Below are positions 8,664 to 16,028 of a stretch of 64,000 nt of DNA, piece by piece. The stretch comes from Dyella_B nitratireducens. Its GTDB lineage: Bacteria; Pseudomonadota; Gammaproteobacteria; Xanthomonadales; Rhodanobacteraceae. Position 1 is the stretch's first letter; every line of letters starts with the position of its first letter. The notes below the pieces were generated by a model. It ran no database searches. It saw only the letters and a list, made by a program, of their open reading frames with translations, and was not told the DNA's origin. A program made the position numbers and the translations under genes. The stretch spans positions 5,146,001 to 5,210,000 of the forward strand of contig NZ_CP064032.1 in NCBI RefSeq assembly GCF_049532905.1, given 5' to 3'.

Positions 8664-9449
8664 TCAAAGGCGGAAGAATGCCCGCGCCGCCGCTGTGCTA
8701 TTCGCCGCGGTATCTTCCGCCGACTCACCGCGATCCCGGGCAATCTCCTCGCAGATATGCTTCAGATACATCGGCTCATTGCGCCGATGACTCGGCTGCG
8801 GGCGCACCGTGCGCGGCAATAGATAGGGCGCGTCCGTTTCAATCAGCAGGCGATTGGCTGGAATCTCGCGCACGAACTCGCGCAAGTGCGTGCCGCGCCG
8901 TTCGTCGCAGATCCAGCCCGTGATGCCGATGTGGCAATCCAGTGCGAGATAGTCGCGGAGCGCTTCGCGAGTATCCGTAAAGCAATGCACCACCGCGGCC
9001 GGCACCTTGTCGCGGTAGCGCTTGAGTAGGGCCAGGAAATCGTGATGCGCATCACGCTGGTGGAGAAACAGCGGCTTGCCGACATCGGCGGCAATCTGCA
9101 GCTGACGCTCGAATACGTCCAACTGCACGTCCCGCGGCGAGTAATTGCGGTTGTAGTCCAATCCGGTTTCGCCCACCGCACGCACTTCCGGCATGTGCGC
9201 CAGTTCGCGCAGGTGCGCATCAGTCAAATCACTGTAATCAACTGCATGATGCGGATGCACACCTGCGGTGGCATACAGCACACCCGGATGTCGTCGGGCC
9301 AGTTCCAGTGCGTGATCACTACCGCTGTGTGACGCACCGGTGACCACCATTTGAATCACCCCATGCGTCAGTGCGCGCTGCAGCACGGTATCGAAGTCAT
9401 GCCGGAAAGATTCGTGGGTGAGGTTGGCACCGATATCGACGAGCTGCAT
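8664..9449 (-). CDS. tatD: TatD family metal-dependent DNase
   Basis: The protein has 261 residues. The TatD-type start (LVDIGANLTHESF), GETGLDYNRNYSP (~residues 92-104), HQRDAHHDF and the IETDAPYLLPR segment supply the metal ligands of this amidohydrolase-fold 3'-5' nuclease. The family is cytoplasmic and linked to DNA repair and fragment degradation. The gene is complete and convergent with rluE. Confidence 0.9.
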   Translation of the reverse strand: MQLVDIGANLTHESFRHDFDTVLQRALTHGVIQMVVTGASHSGSDHALELARRHPGVLYATAGVHPHHAVDYSDLTDAHLRELAHMPEVRAVGETGLDYNRNYSPRDVQLDVFERQLQIAADVGKPLFLHQRDAHHDFLALLKRYRDKVPAAVVHCFTDTREALRDYLALDCHIGITGWICDERRGTHLREFVREIPANRLLIETDAPYLLPRTVRPQPSHRRNEPMYLKHICEEIARDRGESAEDTAANSTAAARAFFRL

Positions 9450-9663
9450 GGCGAACCCTTCAAAACTTCGATTGTCTCATCCATGAACGGCCTGATCCAC
9501 GCCGTCGCATGCGTCTTCACAGTCTCTTAGCACGTGAACGCTGTCGTGAAGTTAGGCTCGCCAGCCCCTTCGGGGATGTGTTACCAATGGGATTCGCCTT
9601 TCGACGTGTTGGGGACGTGGGCAGGCGATGACACTTAAGAGTAAAACCTAACGGGGTGGAACC

Positions 9664-11400
9664 ATGTCGGCAGCCTTGAAGCCGGCGTCTCTCGGGACGA
9701 TCCAAGCCACGGAAGAAGACCACGAAGCAGCCGTATGCGCGCTGCTGGTCGCGCGTGGGCGCTTGAAGGATAACGATTTGGCACGTGCCAAACGCCTGCA
9801 CGAGGAGGCTCCCGAGGGTACGCTTACTGCTTTGCTCGCCCGGTTGGGCCTGGTATCCGAACGCGACCTGGCCGAAGCCTGGGCCGAGCGCCTGCATGCA
9901 CCGCTCCTGGCGGCGCGCGACGCACCGGACATGCCGCCGGCCGACCTGGATGTATCCATCCGTTTTCTCAAGCAGCAGCACGTGGTGCCGGTGCGTGCAG
10001 GCGAGGACGGCATCGCGCTGATCGTTGCCGATCCTGCCGACTCCTATCCGCTGCACGCCGTGCAACTCGCGTCGGGCAAGCCGGTATCGCTGTGCATCGG
10101 CATCCGCTCGGAAATCGATGATCTGATCGAGCGCTATTACGGCCAGGGCCGTTCTGCGATGGGCACCATCGTGGAGAACCTCGACGGCAGTAGCTCGGAA
10201 GAGGAAGACGTGGAGCACTTGCGCGATCTGGCGTCCGAAGCGCCGGTGATCCGCCTGGTGAACCTGATCCTGCAGCGCGCGGTCGAGCAACGCGCATCGG
10301 ACGTGCACATCGAGCCGTTCGAGAATCGTTTGAAAGTGCGTTACCGCATCGACGGTGTATTGCACGAAGTGGAAGCACCGCCTTCCAGCTCCACCGCGGC
10401 GGTGATCAGCCGCGTGAAGATCATGGCCAAGCTCAATATTGCCGAGCGCCGCCTGCCACAGGACGGACGCATCCAGTTGCGCGTGCAAGGTAAAGAATTG
10501 GACCTGCGCGTATCCACCGTGCCGACCAGCTTCGGCGAGTCGGTGGTGATGCGTATTCTCGATCGCGAAACGGTGGTGTTCGATTTCGCATCGCTGGGCT
10601 TTACCGACAGTTTTCAGCAGCGTTTCATCGACGTGTTGGAGCGTCCGCACGGCATCCTGCTCGTTACTGGTCCGACTGGTTCGGGTAAAACCACCACGCT
10701 CTACACCGCGCTGTCGAAGATCAACACGCCGGGCGTGAAGATCATCACCGTGGAAGACCCGGTGGAATACCAGCTCGAAGGCATCAACCAGATCCAGGTG
10801 AAGCCGCAGATCGGCCTGGACTTCGCCAACGCGTTGCGCTCGATCATGCGCCAGGATCCGGACGTGATCATGATCGGCGAAATGCGCGACCTGGAAACCT
10901 GCCGCATCGCCATCCAGTCCGCGCTGACCGGCCACTTGGTGCTGTCCACCTTGCACACCAACAGCGCATCGGGCGGCGTCACACGCCTGCTCGACATGGG
11001 GGTGGAGGATTACCTGCTCGGCTCCACCGTCAACGGCATTCTCGCGCAGCGCCTGGTGCGCCGGCTCGATCCGGAAACCGCCACCCCCTACGAGCCGCCA
11101 CCGGAAGTCATCAAAGAATTCGAGTTGGAGAAATACACCAACGAGCGACCGATTCGCTTGTGGAAACCAGGCAGCAGCGCGTCCAATCCCACCGGTTACC
11201 GTGGCCGTCGCGCCATCATGGAGTTTCTGGTGATGAGCGATGCTCTGCGCCGCCTGGTGATGCAGCGTGCCGATGCCAGTGAAATCGAACGCCAGGCACG
11301 CGCCGAAGGTATGCGCACGATGTACGAGGACGGCATCGCCAAAGCTGTAGCGGGCATCACCACCATCGAGGAGGTGTTGCGTGTTACGCAGGAGGGTTAG
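9664..11400 (+). CDS. xpsE: Type II secretion ATPase XpsE (GspE)
   Basis: This 578-residue hexameric ATPase powers pseudopilus assembly at the inner-membrane face. The N-terminal XpsL-binding domain occupies ~20-150. Walker A GPTGSGKTTTLYT lies at ~336, the Asp box follows (ITVEDPVEYQLEG), and Walker B DVIMIGEMRD lies at ~400. The C-terminal region (ILAQRLVRRLDPETATPY to GYRGRRAIMEF) lacks the four cysteines of the zinc-binding C-M domain seen in many GspE proteins. It is the first gene of the xps operon. The preceding 214 bases carry no gene and presumably the promoter. Confidence 0.95.
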   Translation: MSAALKPASLGTIQATEEDHEAAVCALLVARGRLKDNDLARAKRLHEEAPEGTLTALLARLGLVSERDLAEAWAERLHAPLLAARDAPDMPPADLDVSIRFLKQQHVVPVRAGEDGIALIVADPADSYPLHAVQLASGKPVSLCIGIRSEIDDLIERYYGQGRSAMGTIVENLDGSSSEEEDVEHLRDLASEAPVIRLVNLILQRAVEQRASDVHIEPFENRLKVRYRIDGVLHEVEAPPSSSTAAVISRVKIMAKLNIAERRLPQDGRIQLRVQGKELDLRVSTVPTSFGESVVMRILDRETVVFDFASLGFTDSFQQRFIDVLERPHGILLVTGPTGSGKTTTLYTALSKINTPGVKIITVEDPVEYQLEGINQIQVKPQIGLDFANALRSIMRQDPDVIMIGEMRDLETCRIAIQSALTGHLVLSTLHTNSASGGVTRLLDMGVEDYLLGSTVNGILAQRLVRRLDPETATPYEPPPEVIKEFELEKYTNERPIRLWKPGSSASNPTGYRGRRAIMEFLVMSDALRRLVMQRADASEIERQARAEGMRTMYEDGIAKAVAGITTIEEVLRVTQEG

Positions 11401-11423
11401 GTGCTGCAAACTTCCACGATTTA

Positions 11424-11551
11424 CTCCCTCGTCTACGTGCAGTAGGGGCGGGTCGGGGTGGGGTGAAGTCCCCACTTTTGCCGTGAATTCGTGTATCGCC
11501 GCAAGCTCGCGCAACCCCCTCCCAACCTCCCCCTGCATGCAGGGGGAGGAG
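11424..11551. repeat. Palindromic G/C-tract repeat between xpsE and xpsF
   Basis: A CTCCC...GTAGGGGCGGGTCGGGG unit and an inverted ACCCCCTCCCAACCTCCCCC unit, each with a small hairpin, lie 70-80 bases apart. The layout equals the inner module of the 359-bp element. The insertion separates two operon genes, and its right arm supplies the xpsF ribosome-binding site. Confidence 0.8.
11547..11551 (+). promoter_or_regulatory. Repeat-derived ribosome-binding site of xpsF
   Basis: AGGAG inside the purine-rich end of the palindromic repeat lies 8 bases before the xpsF ATG (11560). No other Shine-Dalgarno-like sequence is near. Confidence 0.7.
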
Positions 11552-11559
11552 ACTGGTTT

Positions 11560-12777
11560 ATGAGCCAGTTCCGTTACCGCGCCATCAGTGCCTCCGGCGA
11601 AATCGTGCAAGGACAGATGGAGGCCGCAAGCCTTGATGAAGTGATCGTGCGCCTGCAGGATCAGGGCCACACGCCGCTGGAGGCCAAGCCCGCCAATGCG
11701 GAGGGTGCCAGCAGCGGATTTGCCGGCCTGTTCAAGCGCGGTCCGTTCAGCGGCGACCAATTGGCGCAATTCACGCATCAGCTGGCCACCTTGCTTGGCG
11801 CAGGGCAGCCGCTGGATCGCGCGCTCGGCATTCTGATGGATCTGCCCGAAGGCGAGCACGCCAAAAAATTGATCGAACGCGTGCGCGATCGTGTGCGCGG
11901 CGGTACGCCGTTGTCGCAAGCGATGGATGAGGAGCACGGCGTCTTCCCCAAGCTCTATATCGCGCTGGTGCGCGCGGGTGAAGTCGGTGGTTCGCTGGAA
12001 GATACGCTGCGCCGTCTGGCCGATTACCTGGAACGCACGCAGGAGCTGCGCGGCAGCATCATCAATGCGCTGATCTACCCGGCGTTCCTGATGGTCGGCG
12101 TGTTTGGCTCGCTGCTGTTGCTGCTCACCTACGTCGTGCCGCAGTTCGTGCCGATTTTCCAGGACATGCAGGTGCCGATTCCCTGGATTACCCGCGCCGT
12201 ACTTGCGCTGGGTACGACGATGCAGAACTGGTGGTGGCTGATTCTGGTGATCGTCATCGGGGGCTTCATGCTGTGGCGTTCGCGCATGCGCGATCCGGCG
12301 CTGCGCCTGGCATGGCACGAGCGTCTGTTGAAGATGCGCCTGGTCGGTCCGCTGGTGTTGAAGGTGGAAACCGCACGTCTCGCGCGCACGTTGGGCACTT
12401 TGGTGAAAAACGGTGTGCCACTGCTTTCTGCTTTGAGCATTGCGCGCATGGTGACGTCCAATCGCGCGCTGGATGAATCGCTGGTGCAGGCCACCGACAT
12501 GGTGAAAGGCGGTAATGGCCTGAGCCTTGCGCTAGGTCAATCGCAGCGCTTCCCTCGCCTGGCGATCCAGATGGTGCAGGTGGGCGAGGAGGCCGGGCAG
12601 CTCGACACCATGCTGCTGAAAGTCGCCGACACGTTCGAGCTGGAAAGCCGGCGCTCCATCGATCGCCTGCTGGCCGCGCTGGTGCCCACGCTTACCATCG
12701 TGATGACCTTCTTTGTGGCCATCATCATGGCGGCCATCCTGCTGCCGCTGCTCAGTCTCACCAGCAACATCCAATGA
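11560..12777 (+). CDS. xpsF: Type II secretion inner-membrane platform protein XpsF (GspF)
   Basis: The protein has 405 residues with two GspF/PilC domains. Start FRYRAISASGEIVQGQ is typical. Three membrane segments are visible at ~167-195 (ALIYPAFLMVGVFGSLLLLL), ~222-240 (WWWLILVIVIGGFML) and ~375-400 (LTIVMTFFVAIIMAAILLP). It anchors the secretion platform and contacts XpsE and XpsL. ATG 11560 is chosen because the family N-terminus starts there; the upstream in-frame codons come from the repeat. Confidence 0.95.
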   Translation: MSQFRYRAISASGEIVQGQMEAASLDEVIVRLQDQGHTPLEAKPANAEGASSGFAGLFKRGPFSGDQLAQFTHQLATLLGAGQPLDRALGILMDLPEGEHAKKLIERVRDRVRGGTPLSQAMDEEHGVFPKLYIALVRAGEVGGSLEDTLRRLADYLERTQELRGSIINALIYPAFLMVGVFGSLLLLLTYVVPQFVPIFQDMQVPIPWITRAVLALGTTMQNWWWLILVIVIGGFMLWRSRMRDPALRLAWHERLLKMRLVGPLVLKVETARLARTLGTLVKNGVPLLSALSIARMVTSNRALDESLVQATDMVKGGNGLSLALGQSQRFPRLAIQMVQVGEEAGQLDTMLLKVADTFELESRRSIDRLLAALVPTLTIVMTFFVAIIMAAILLPLLSLTSNIQ

Positions 12778-12837
12778 TCGCCGTTGTCCGACTTTCATAG
12801 CTTTTTATTTCACGCTTCGATACGGAGAAACCAACCT

Positions 12838-13278
12838 ATGCAGTACAGATATCCACGGACCCGGCAGCTTCGCCACCCCCATCGCAGCGCGGGTTTTACG
12901 TTGCTGGAAATGCTGGCCGTGATCGTGCTGATCGGCATCGTCGGTGCGATCGTGGTACGCCAGGTTGGCAGCAGCGTGGACAAGGGCAAATACGGCGCCG
13001 GCAAAGCCCAGCTCACCACCCTGAGCCAGGCCATCGACGCCTACTCCCTGGACAACGGTTCGCCGCCTGCGCAGTTGCCGGATCTGGTCAGCAAGCCCTC
13101 CAACGCCACCAACTGGCAGGGGCCGTACGTCAAGCCGTCGCAGCTCAAGGATCCGTGGGGCCACGACTTTGGCTACAAGTATCCGGGTGAGCACGGCAAC
13201 TACGACCTGATTTTCTACGGACGCGATGGCAAGCCTGGTGGGGAGGGCTATGACGCGGATGTGGGGAATTGGCAGTGA
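12838..13278 (+). CDS. xpsG: Type II secretion major pseudopilin XpsG (GspG)
   Basis: The precursor has 146 residues. A 19-residue basic leader ends at G|FTLLEMLAVIVLIGIVGAI, the prepilin peptidase site with Glu at +5. The mature part has the GspG signatures GPYVKPSQLKDPWG and the calcium-loop C-terminus (GYKYPGEHGNYDLIFYGRDG). GGAG precedes the ATG. As the major pseudopilin it must be made in excess over H-K, and a hairpin follows it. Confidence 0.95.
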   Translation: MQYRYPRTRQLRHPHRSAGFTLLEMLAVIVLIGIVGAIVVRQVGSSVDKGKYGAGKAQLTTLSQAIDAYSLDNGSPPAQLPDLVSKPSNATNWQGPYVKPSQLKDPWGHDFGYKYPGEHGNYDLIFYGRDGKPGGEGYDADVGNWQ

Positions 13279-13333
13279 TAGATGTACGCGCCCGATTCCT
13301 TTTCTCCAACCGGGGAAAGGTTAGGGTGAAGAG

Positions 13334-13354
13334 CCGCTCTTGCGATAAGAGCGG
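13334..13354 (+). promoter_or_regulatory. Hairpin downstream of xpsG
   Basis: CCGCTCTT and AAGAGCGG form an 8-bp stem with a five-base loop in the xpsG-xpsH gap. No T-tract follows, so mRNA 3'-end stabilisation or partial attenuation is more likely than full termination. Both roles are inference. Confidence 0.5.
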
Positions 13355-13370
13355 TTCGAAGCATGTTTTC

Positions 13371-13967
13371 ATGAGTTTCAAGGCGAGCTTTGGTGCCGAT
13401 CCCCGGCAAGCTTGCGGAAAAGCCCTAGCCTCGTCGCCCCGGCGAACGCCGGGACCTGGCGACTTTATGGGGCCATCAAGGCGCTGGGCCCCGGCGTTCG
13501 CCGGGGCGACGAGAGCAAACAGCACGCGCGGTTTCACGCTGCTTGAAATGCTCGCCGTCATCATTCTCATCGGTATCGCCGCCGTAGCGGTATCCATCTC
13601 GGTGTCGCACGGCTTGGCCAGCGCACGTATCAATGCGGCGGCGGGTGAGCTTGCCGCATCGCTGCGTGCTACGCGTACGCAGGCCATCGTGCACGCGCAA
13701 CAGAGCGTGTTCGAAGTGGATACCAGCGGCGGCACCTATCGTGGTGCGGACAAGCGCGACATACGCTTGCCGAAAGGCTTGGAGCTTTCGGTCACCAGCG
13801 CGGCCAGCGACCAATCCAGCGGTCAAATCGCACGTATTCGTTTCTTTCCGGATGGCAGCTCCACCGGCGGGCGTATCACTTTGCGCAGCGGTCAGCGCGA
13901 ATGGCACGTCAACGTATCGTGGCTCACGGGCGCCATCACTATTTTCGATACGGCGAAGCACACGTGA
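13371..13967 (+). CDS. xpsH: Type II secretion minor pseudopilin XpsH (GspH), leader interrupted by repeat
   Basis: The prepilin site RG|FTLLEMLAVIILIGIAAV is clear, and the mature 144-residue part matches GspH. The start is uncertain. ATG 13371 gives a 54-residue leader that reads through an 84-bp palindromic repeat (13430-13513) in frame. ATG 13467, inside the repeat spacer, gives a 22-residue leader. No start codon lies between the repeat and the cleavage site, so the right arm must be translated either way. Removing the repeat plus one AGC flank leaves an ordinary 25-residue leader from 13371, so I chose that start. Confidence 0.85.
   Translation: MSFKASFGADPRQACGKALASSPRRTPGPGDFMGPSRRWAPAFAGATRANSTRGFTLLEMLAVIILIGIAAVAVSISVSHGLASARINAAAGELAASLRATRTQAIVHAQQSVFEVDTSGGTYRGADKRDIRLPKGLELSVTSAASDQSSGQIARIRFFPDGSSTGGRITLRSGQREWHVNVSWLTGAITIFDTAKHT
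13430..13513. repeat. 84-bp palindromic repeat inside the xpsH leader
   Basis: Arms 13430-13453 and 13490-13513 (CTCGTCGCCCCGGCGAACGC type) are perfect 24-bp reverse complements. AGC flanks both sides, consistent with a 3-bp target duplication; 84 plus 3 is 29 codons. Confidence 0.9.
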
Positions 13968-14371
13968 ATCATTCGCTTCGCCATGCACACGGTTTCAGCC
14001 TGCTGGAAGTGATTGCCGCCATCATGCTGTTGGCGATCGCCTTCGGCGCGTTGATGGAGGTGGCGGGTGGTTCGATCCGGCTCACGCAGAAAGCATCCGA
14101 CTATACGCAAGCAGCGCTATGGGCTCGCTCGGCGCTTGATACGCGCTTCGTGTTGGAGCCGTTGCAGCCCGGTGTGACGCAGGGGAATTTCGACAATCGC
14201 TATCGCTGGCGCTTGCAGGTGACACCGTGGACGGTACCGAACTCAGCGCCGCCGACTACGCCCTATGCCTTCCGGATGTACAAGCTCGATCTTGACGTGA
14301 TGTGGGGTTCGGCGCCGTTCGAGCACACCGCGCATTTCAGTACGCTGCGAATTGGCAGCAACGCGCAATGA
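13964..14371 (+). CDS. xpsI: Type II secretion minor pseudopilin XpsI (GspI)
   Basis: The precursor has 135 residues starting at GTG 13964, which overlaps the xpsH stop as GTGA. A short 10-residue leader ends at HG|FSLLEVIAAIMLLAIAFGA, with Glu at +5 of the mature part. The rest matches GspI, the nucleator of the pseudopilus tip with J and K. An upstream in-frame ATG (13901) would overlap xpsH heavily and is not preferred. Confidence 0.9.
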   Translation: MNHSLRHAHGFSLLEVIAAIMLLAIAFGALMEVAGGSIRLTQKASDYTQAALWARSALDTRFVLEPLQPGVTQGNFDNRYRWRLQVTPWTVPNSAPPTTPYAFRMYKLDLDVMWGSAPFEHTAHFSTLRIGSNAQ

Positions 14372-15153
14372 CACACTTCATGCGCCAGCATCGCCGTGAA
14401 GCACGTAGGTTGGGGTGCAAACCCCAACCTTCCTATGCACGCATACATATCGATGTTGGGGTTTGCACCCCAACCTACGCACGTTTCGCAAGTTCCGCCA
14501 AGGGCTTCACCCTGCTCGAAGTCCTCGGCGCCATGGCCTTGCTCGCGCTTCTGCTGCTCGGCGTGTATTCCGGCGTGCGCTCAGCCACGCACACCGTGCA
14601 GGCCGGTTCGGTGAAGATCGAGCAACTCGATGAAATACGCTCCGCGCAACAGTTCCTGGGCCGCGAACTCGCGCAGGCGATGGCGCAGCCGATGGGTCAT
14701 GACAACGACGGCAACGGCATCTTCTTCGTCGGCAGCGGCGACAGCATGCGTTTCGTCGCGCCGCTGCCGGGCTATCTCGGCCGTATGGGGCCGCAGCTCA
14801 TTGAGCTGAAACTGGTCAACGGTGAGCACGGCAAGCAGTTGGTGGCGAGTCTTGCCGTACTTCCGCCGGACGGTAGCGCGCCAAAGCCGGTGGGCGAGCC
14901 GCAGGTATTGCTGGATGGCGTGATCGACGGCAGCTTCAGCTATCGCGGCCTGAATCAGCAAGGCCAGCCGATGGATTGGCAGGGCGATTGGAATGCTCCC
15001 GCCACCATGCCGAACCTGGTCACGATCAAACTGGCGCTCGACCAGGATCGTCCGTGGCCGATGTTGAGCGTGCCCTTGCGCGTCAATGCAGCAGCGATGC
15101 AGGGACCGGGCAACTTGCTGCGCGGTTTGCGAGGGCCGGGAGTCGGGCCATGA
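14368..15153 (+). CDS. xpsJ: Type II secretion minor pseudopilin XpsJ (GspJ) with repeat-encoded leader
   Basis: The precursor has 261 residues. ATG 14368 overlaps the xpsI stop as ATGA. The prepilin site is KG|FTLLEVLGAMALLALLLLG. The leader is 46 residues instead of ~20 because a 74-bp palindromic repeat plus a duplicated GCAC adds exactly 26 codons in frame (residues ~14-39). Without it the leader would read MTHFMRQHRREARFASSAKG. The mature GspJ part (ELAQAMAQPMG, MRFVAPLPGYLG) is intact, and the inserted peptide should be removed by prepilin peptidase. Confidence 0.93.
   Translation: MTHFMRQHRREARRLGCKPQPSYARIHIDVGVCTPTYARFASSAKGFTLLEVLGAMALLALLLLGVYSGVRSATHTVQAGSVKIEQLDEIRSAQQFLGRELAQAMAQPMGHDNDGNGIFFVGSGDSMRFVAPLPGYLGRMGPQLIELKLVNGEHGKQLVASLAVLPPDGSAPKPVGEPQVLLDGVIDGSFSYRGLNQQGQPMDWQGDWNAPATMPNLVTIKLALDQDRPWPMLSVPLRVNAAAMQGPGNLLRGLRGPGVGP
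14405..14478. repeat. 74-bp palindromic repeat, GTAGGTTGGGGTGC family, copy 2 (inside xpsJ)
   Basis: Perfect 24-bp arms 14405-14428 and 14455-14478 with a 26-base spacer are identical in the arms to copy 1 at 8585-8658. GCAC stands on both sides, as expected for a 4-bp target-site duplication. All of it is translated as part of the XpsJ leader. Confidence 0.95.
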
Positions 15154-16028
15154 CGCGCACGCTTGGTAAACACCAACGTGGCGTGGCCCTGCTGCTGGTG
15201 ATGTGGGCATGCACCTTGCTCGCCATCCTGCTCGGCGGCTACGCGGTGCTCGCGCACACGGAAGGTTTGCAGTCGAGCTATCAATTCCAGCAGGCACAAG
15301 CGCATTACGCCGCGGAGGCTGGTGTGATGCGTGCGATCTATGCGTTGCAGGCACCCAACGTCAACGATCGTTGGATCGGCGATGGCCGTGTCTATCCGTT
15401 CGAATTCGAGCATGCCAAGGTCGGCGTGTCGGTCACCTCGGAAAGCGGCAAGGTGGATCTGAATGCCGCGTCGCCCGATGTGCTTACCCGCCTGTTCCAG
15501 AACGCAGGCGTCGATGCCCCGCATGCCAGCGAGATTACGCAGGCCATCGTGGATTGGCGCAGCTTTCCGATTTCGCCGCAACAGATCGCTCAGCGCAAGG
15601 CGGCTTACACGGCGGCCGGCCGCGACTACGGTCCGCGTAACGGTCCGTTTGCCAGCGTGGAAGAGCTGCAAATGGTGCTTGGCGTCACGCCCGATATCTA
15701 CGCAAACATTGCGCCCTACGTCACGATTTGGTCCGGCCGCGCCAGTCCCGACCCGAATACGGCGCCGCTGCTCGCACTGGCTTCGGTTCCTGGCATGGAT
15801 CTGCAACATGCCGCAGCGATCATCGCCGCGCGTCCAACTTCTTCGGCAGGTGCCAACGCCGCCGCGGGGCTGGTCGCCAACAATGGCATCACGCATAGTA
15901 TTCGTTCAGAGGCCGAGCTCGCCGACGGCACGCGCGCGATTTTGCGTGTCACGGTACGCTTGCAAGGATATCGGCCCGGTTCGCAGGCTTTTGCGGTGCT
16001 GCGCTGGCAAGAGGGAGATGGGGAGTGA
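15150..16028 (+). CDS. xpsK: Type II secretion minor pseudopilin XpsK (GspK)
   Basis: The protein has 292 residues, with ATG overlapping the xpsJ stop (ATGA). The leader MTRTLGKHQRG precedes VALLLVMWACTLLAILLGGY. GspK normally lacks Glu at +5, as here. The large soluble part contains VDLNAASPDVLTRLF and a helix-hairpin-helix-like segment ASVEELQMVLG typical of GspK. It caps the pseudopilus with I and J and limits its length. Confidence 0.93.
   Translation: MTRTLGKHQRGVALLLVMWACTLLAILLGGYAVLAHTEGLQSSYQFQQAQAHYAAEAGVMRAIYALQAPNVNDRWIGDGRVYPFEFEHAKVGVSVTSESGKVDLNAASPDVLTRLFQNAGVDAPHASEITQAIVDWRSFPISPQQIAQRKAAYTAAGRDYGPRNGPFASVEELQMVLGVTPDIYANIAPYVTIWSGRASPDPNTAPLLALASVPGMDLQHAAAIIAARPTSSAGANAAAGLVANNGITHSIRSEAELADGTRAILRVTVRLQGYRPGSQAFAVLRWQEGDGE

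Noticed and set aside
9517..12318. 933-codon open frame on the minus strand opposite xpsE-xpsF
   Set aside because: It is antisense to two certain genes, rich in His/Gln/Arg from high-GC shadow codons, and has no recognisable domain.
13430..13513. Frameshift or pseudogene in xpsH caused by the repeat
   Set aside because: The frame stays open through the repeat and the mature pseudopilin is intact.
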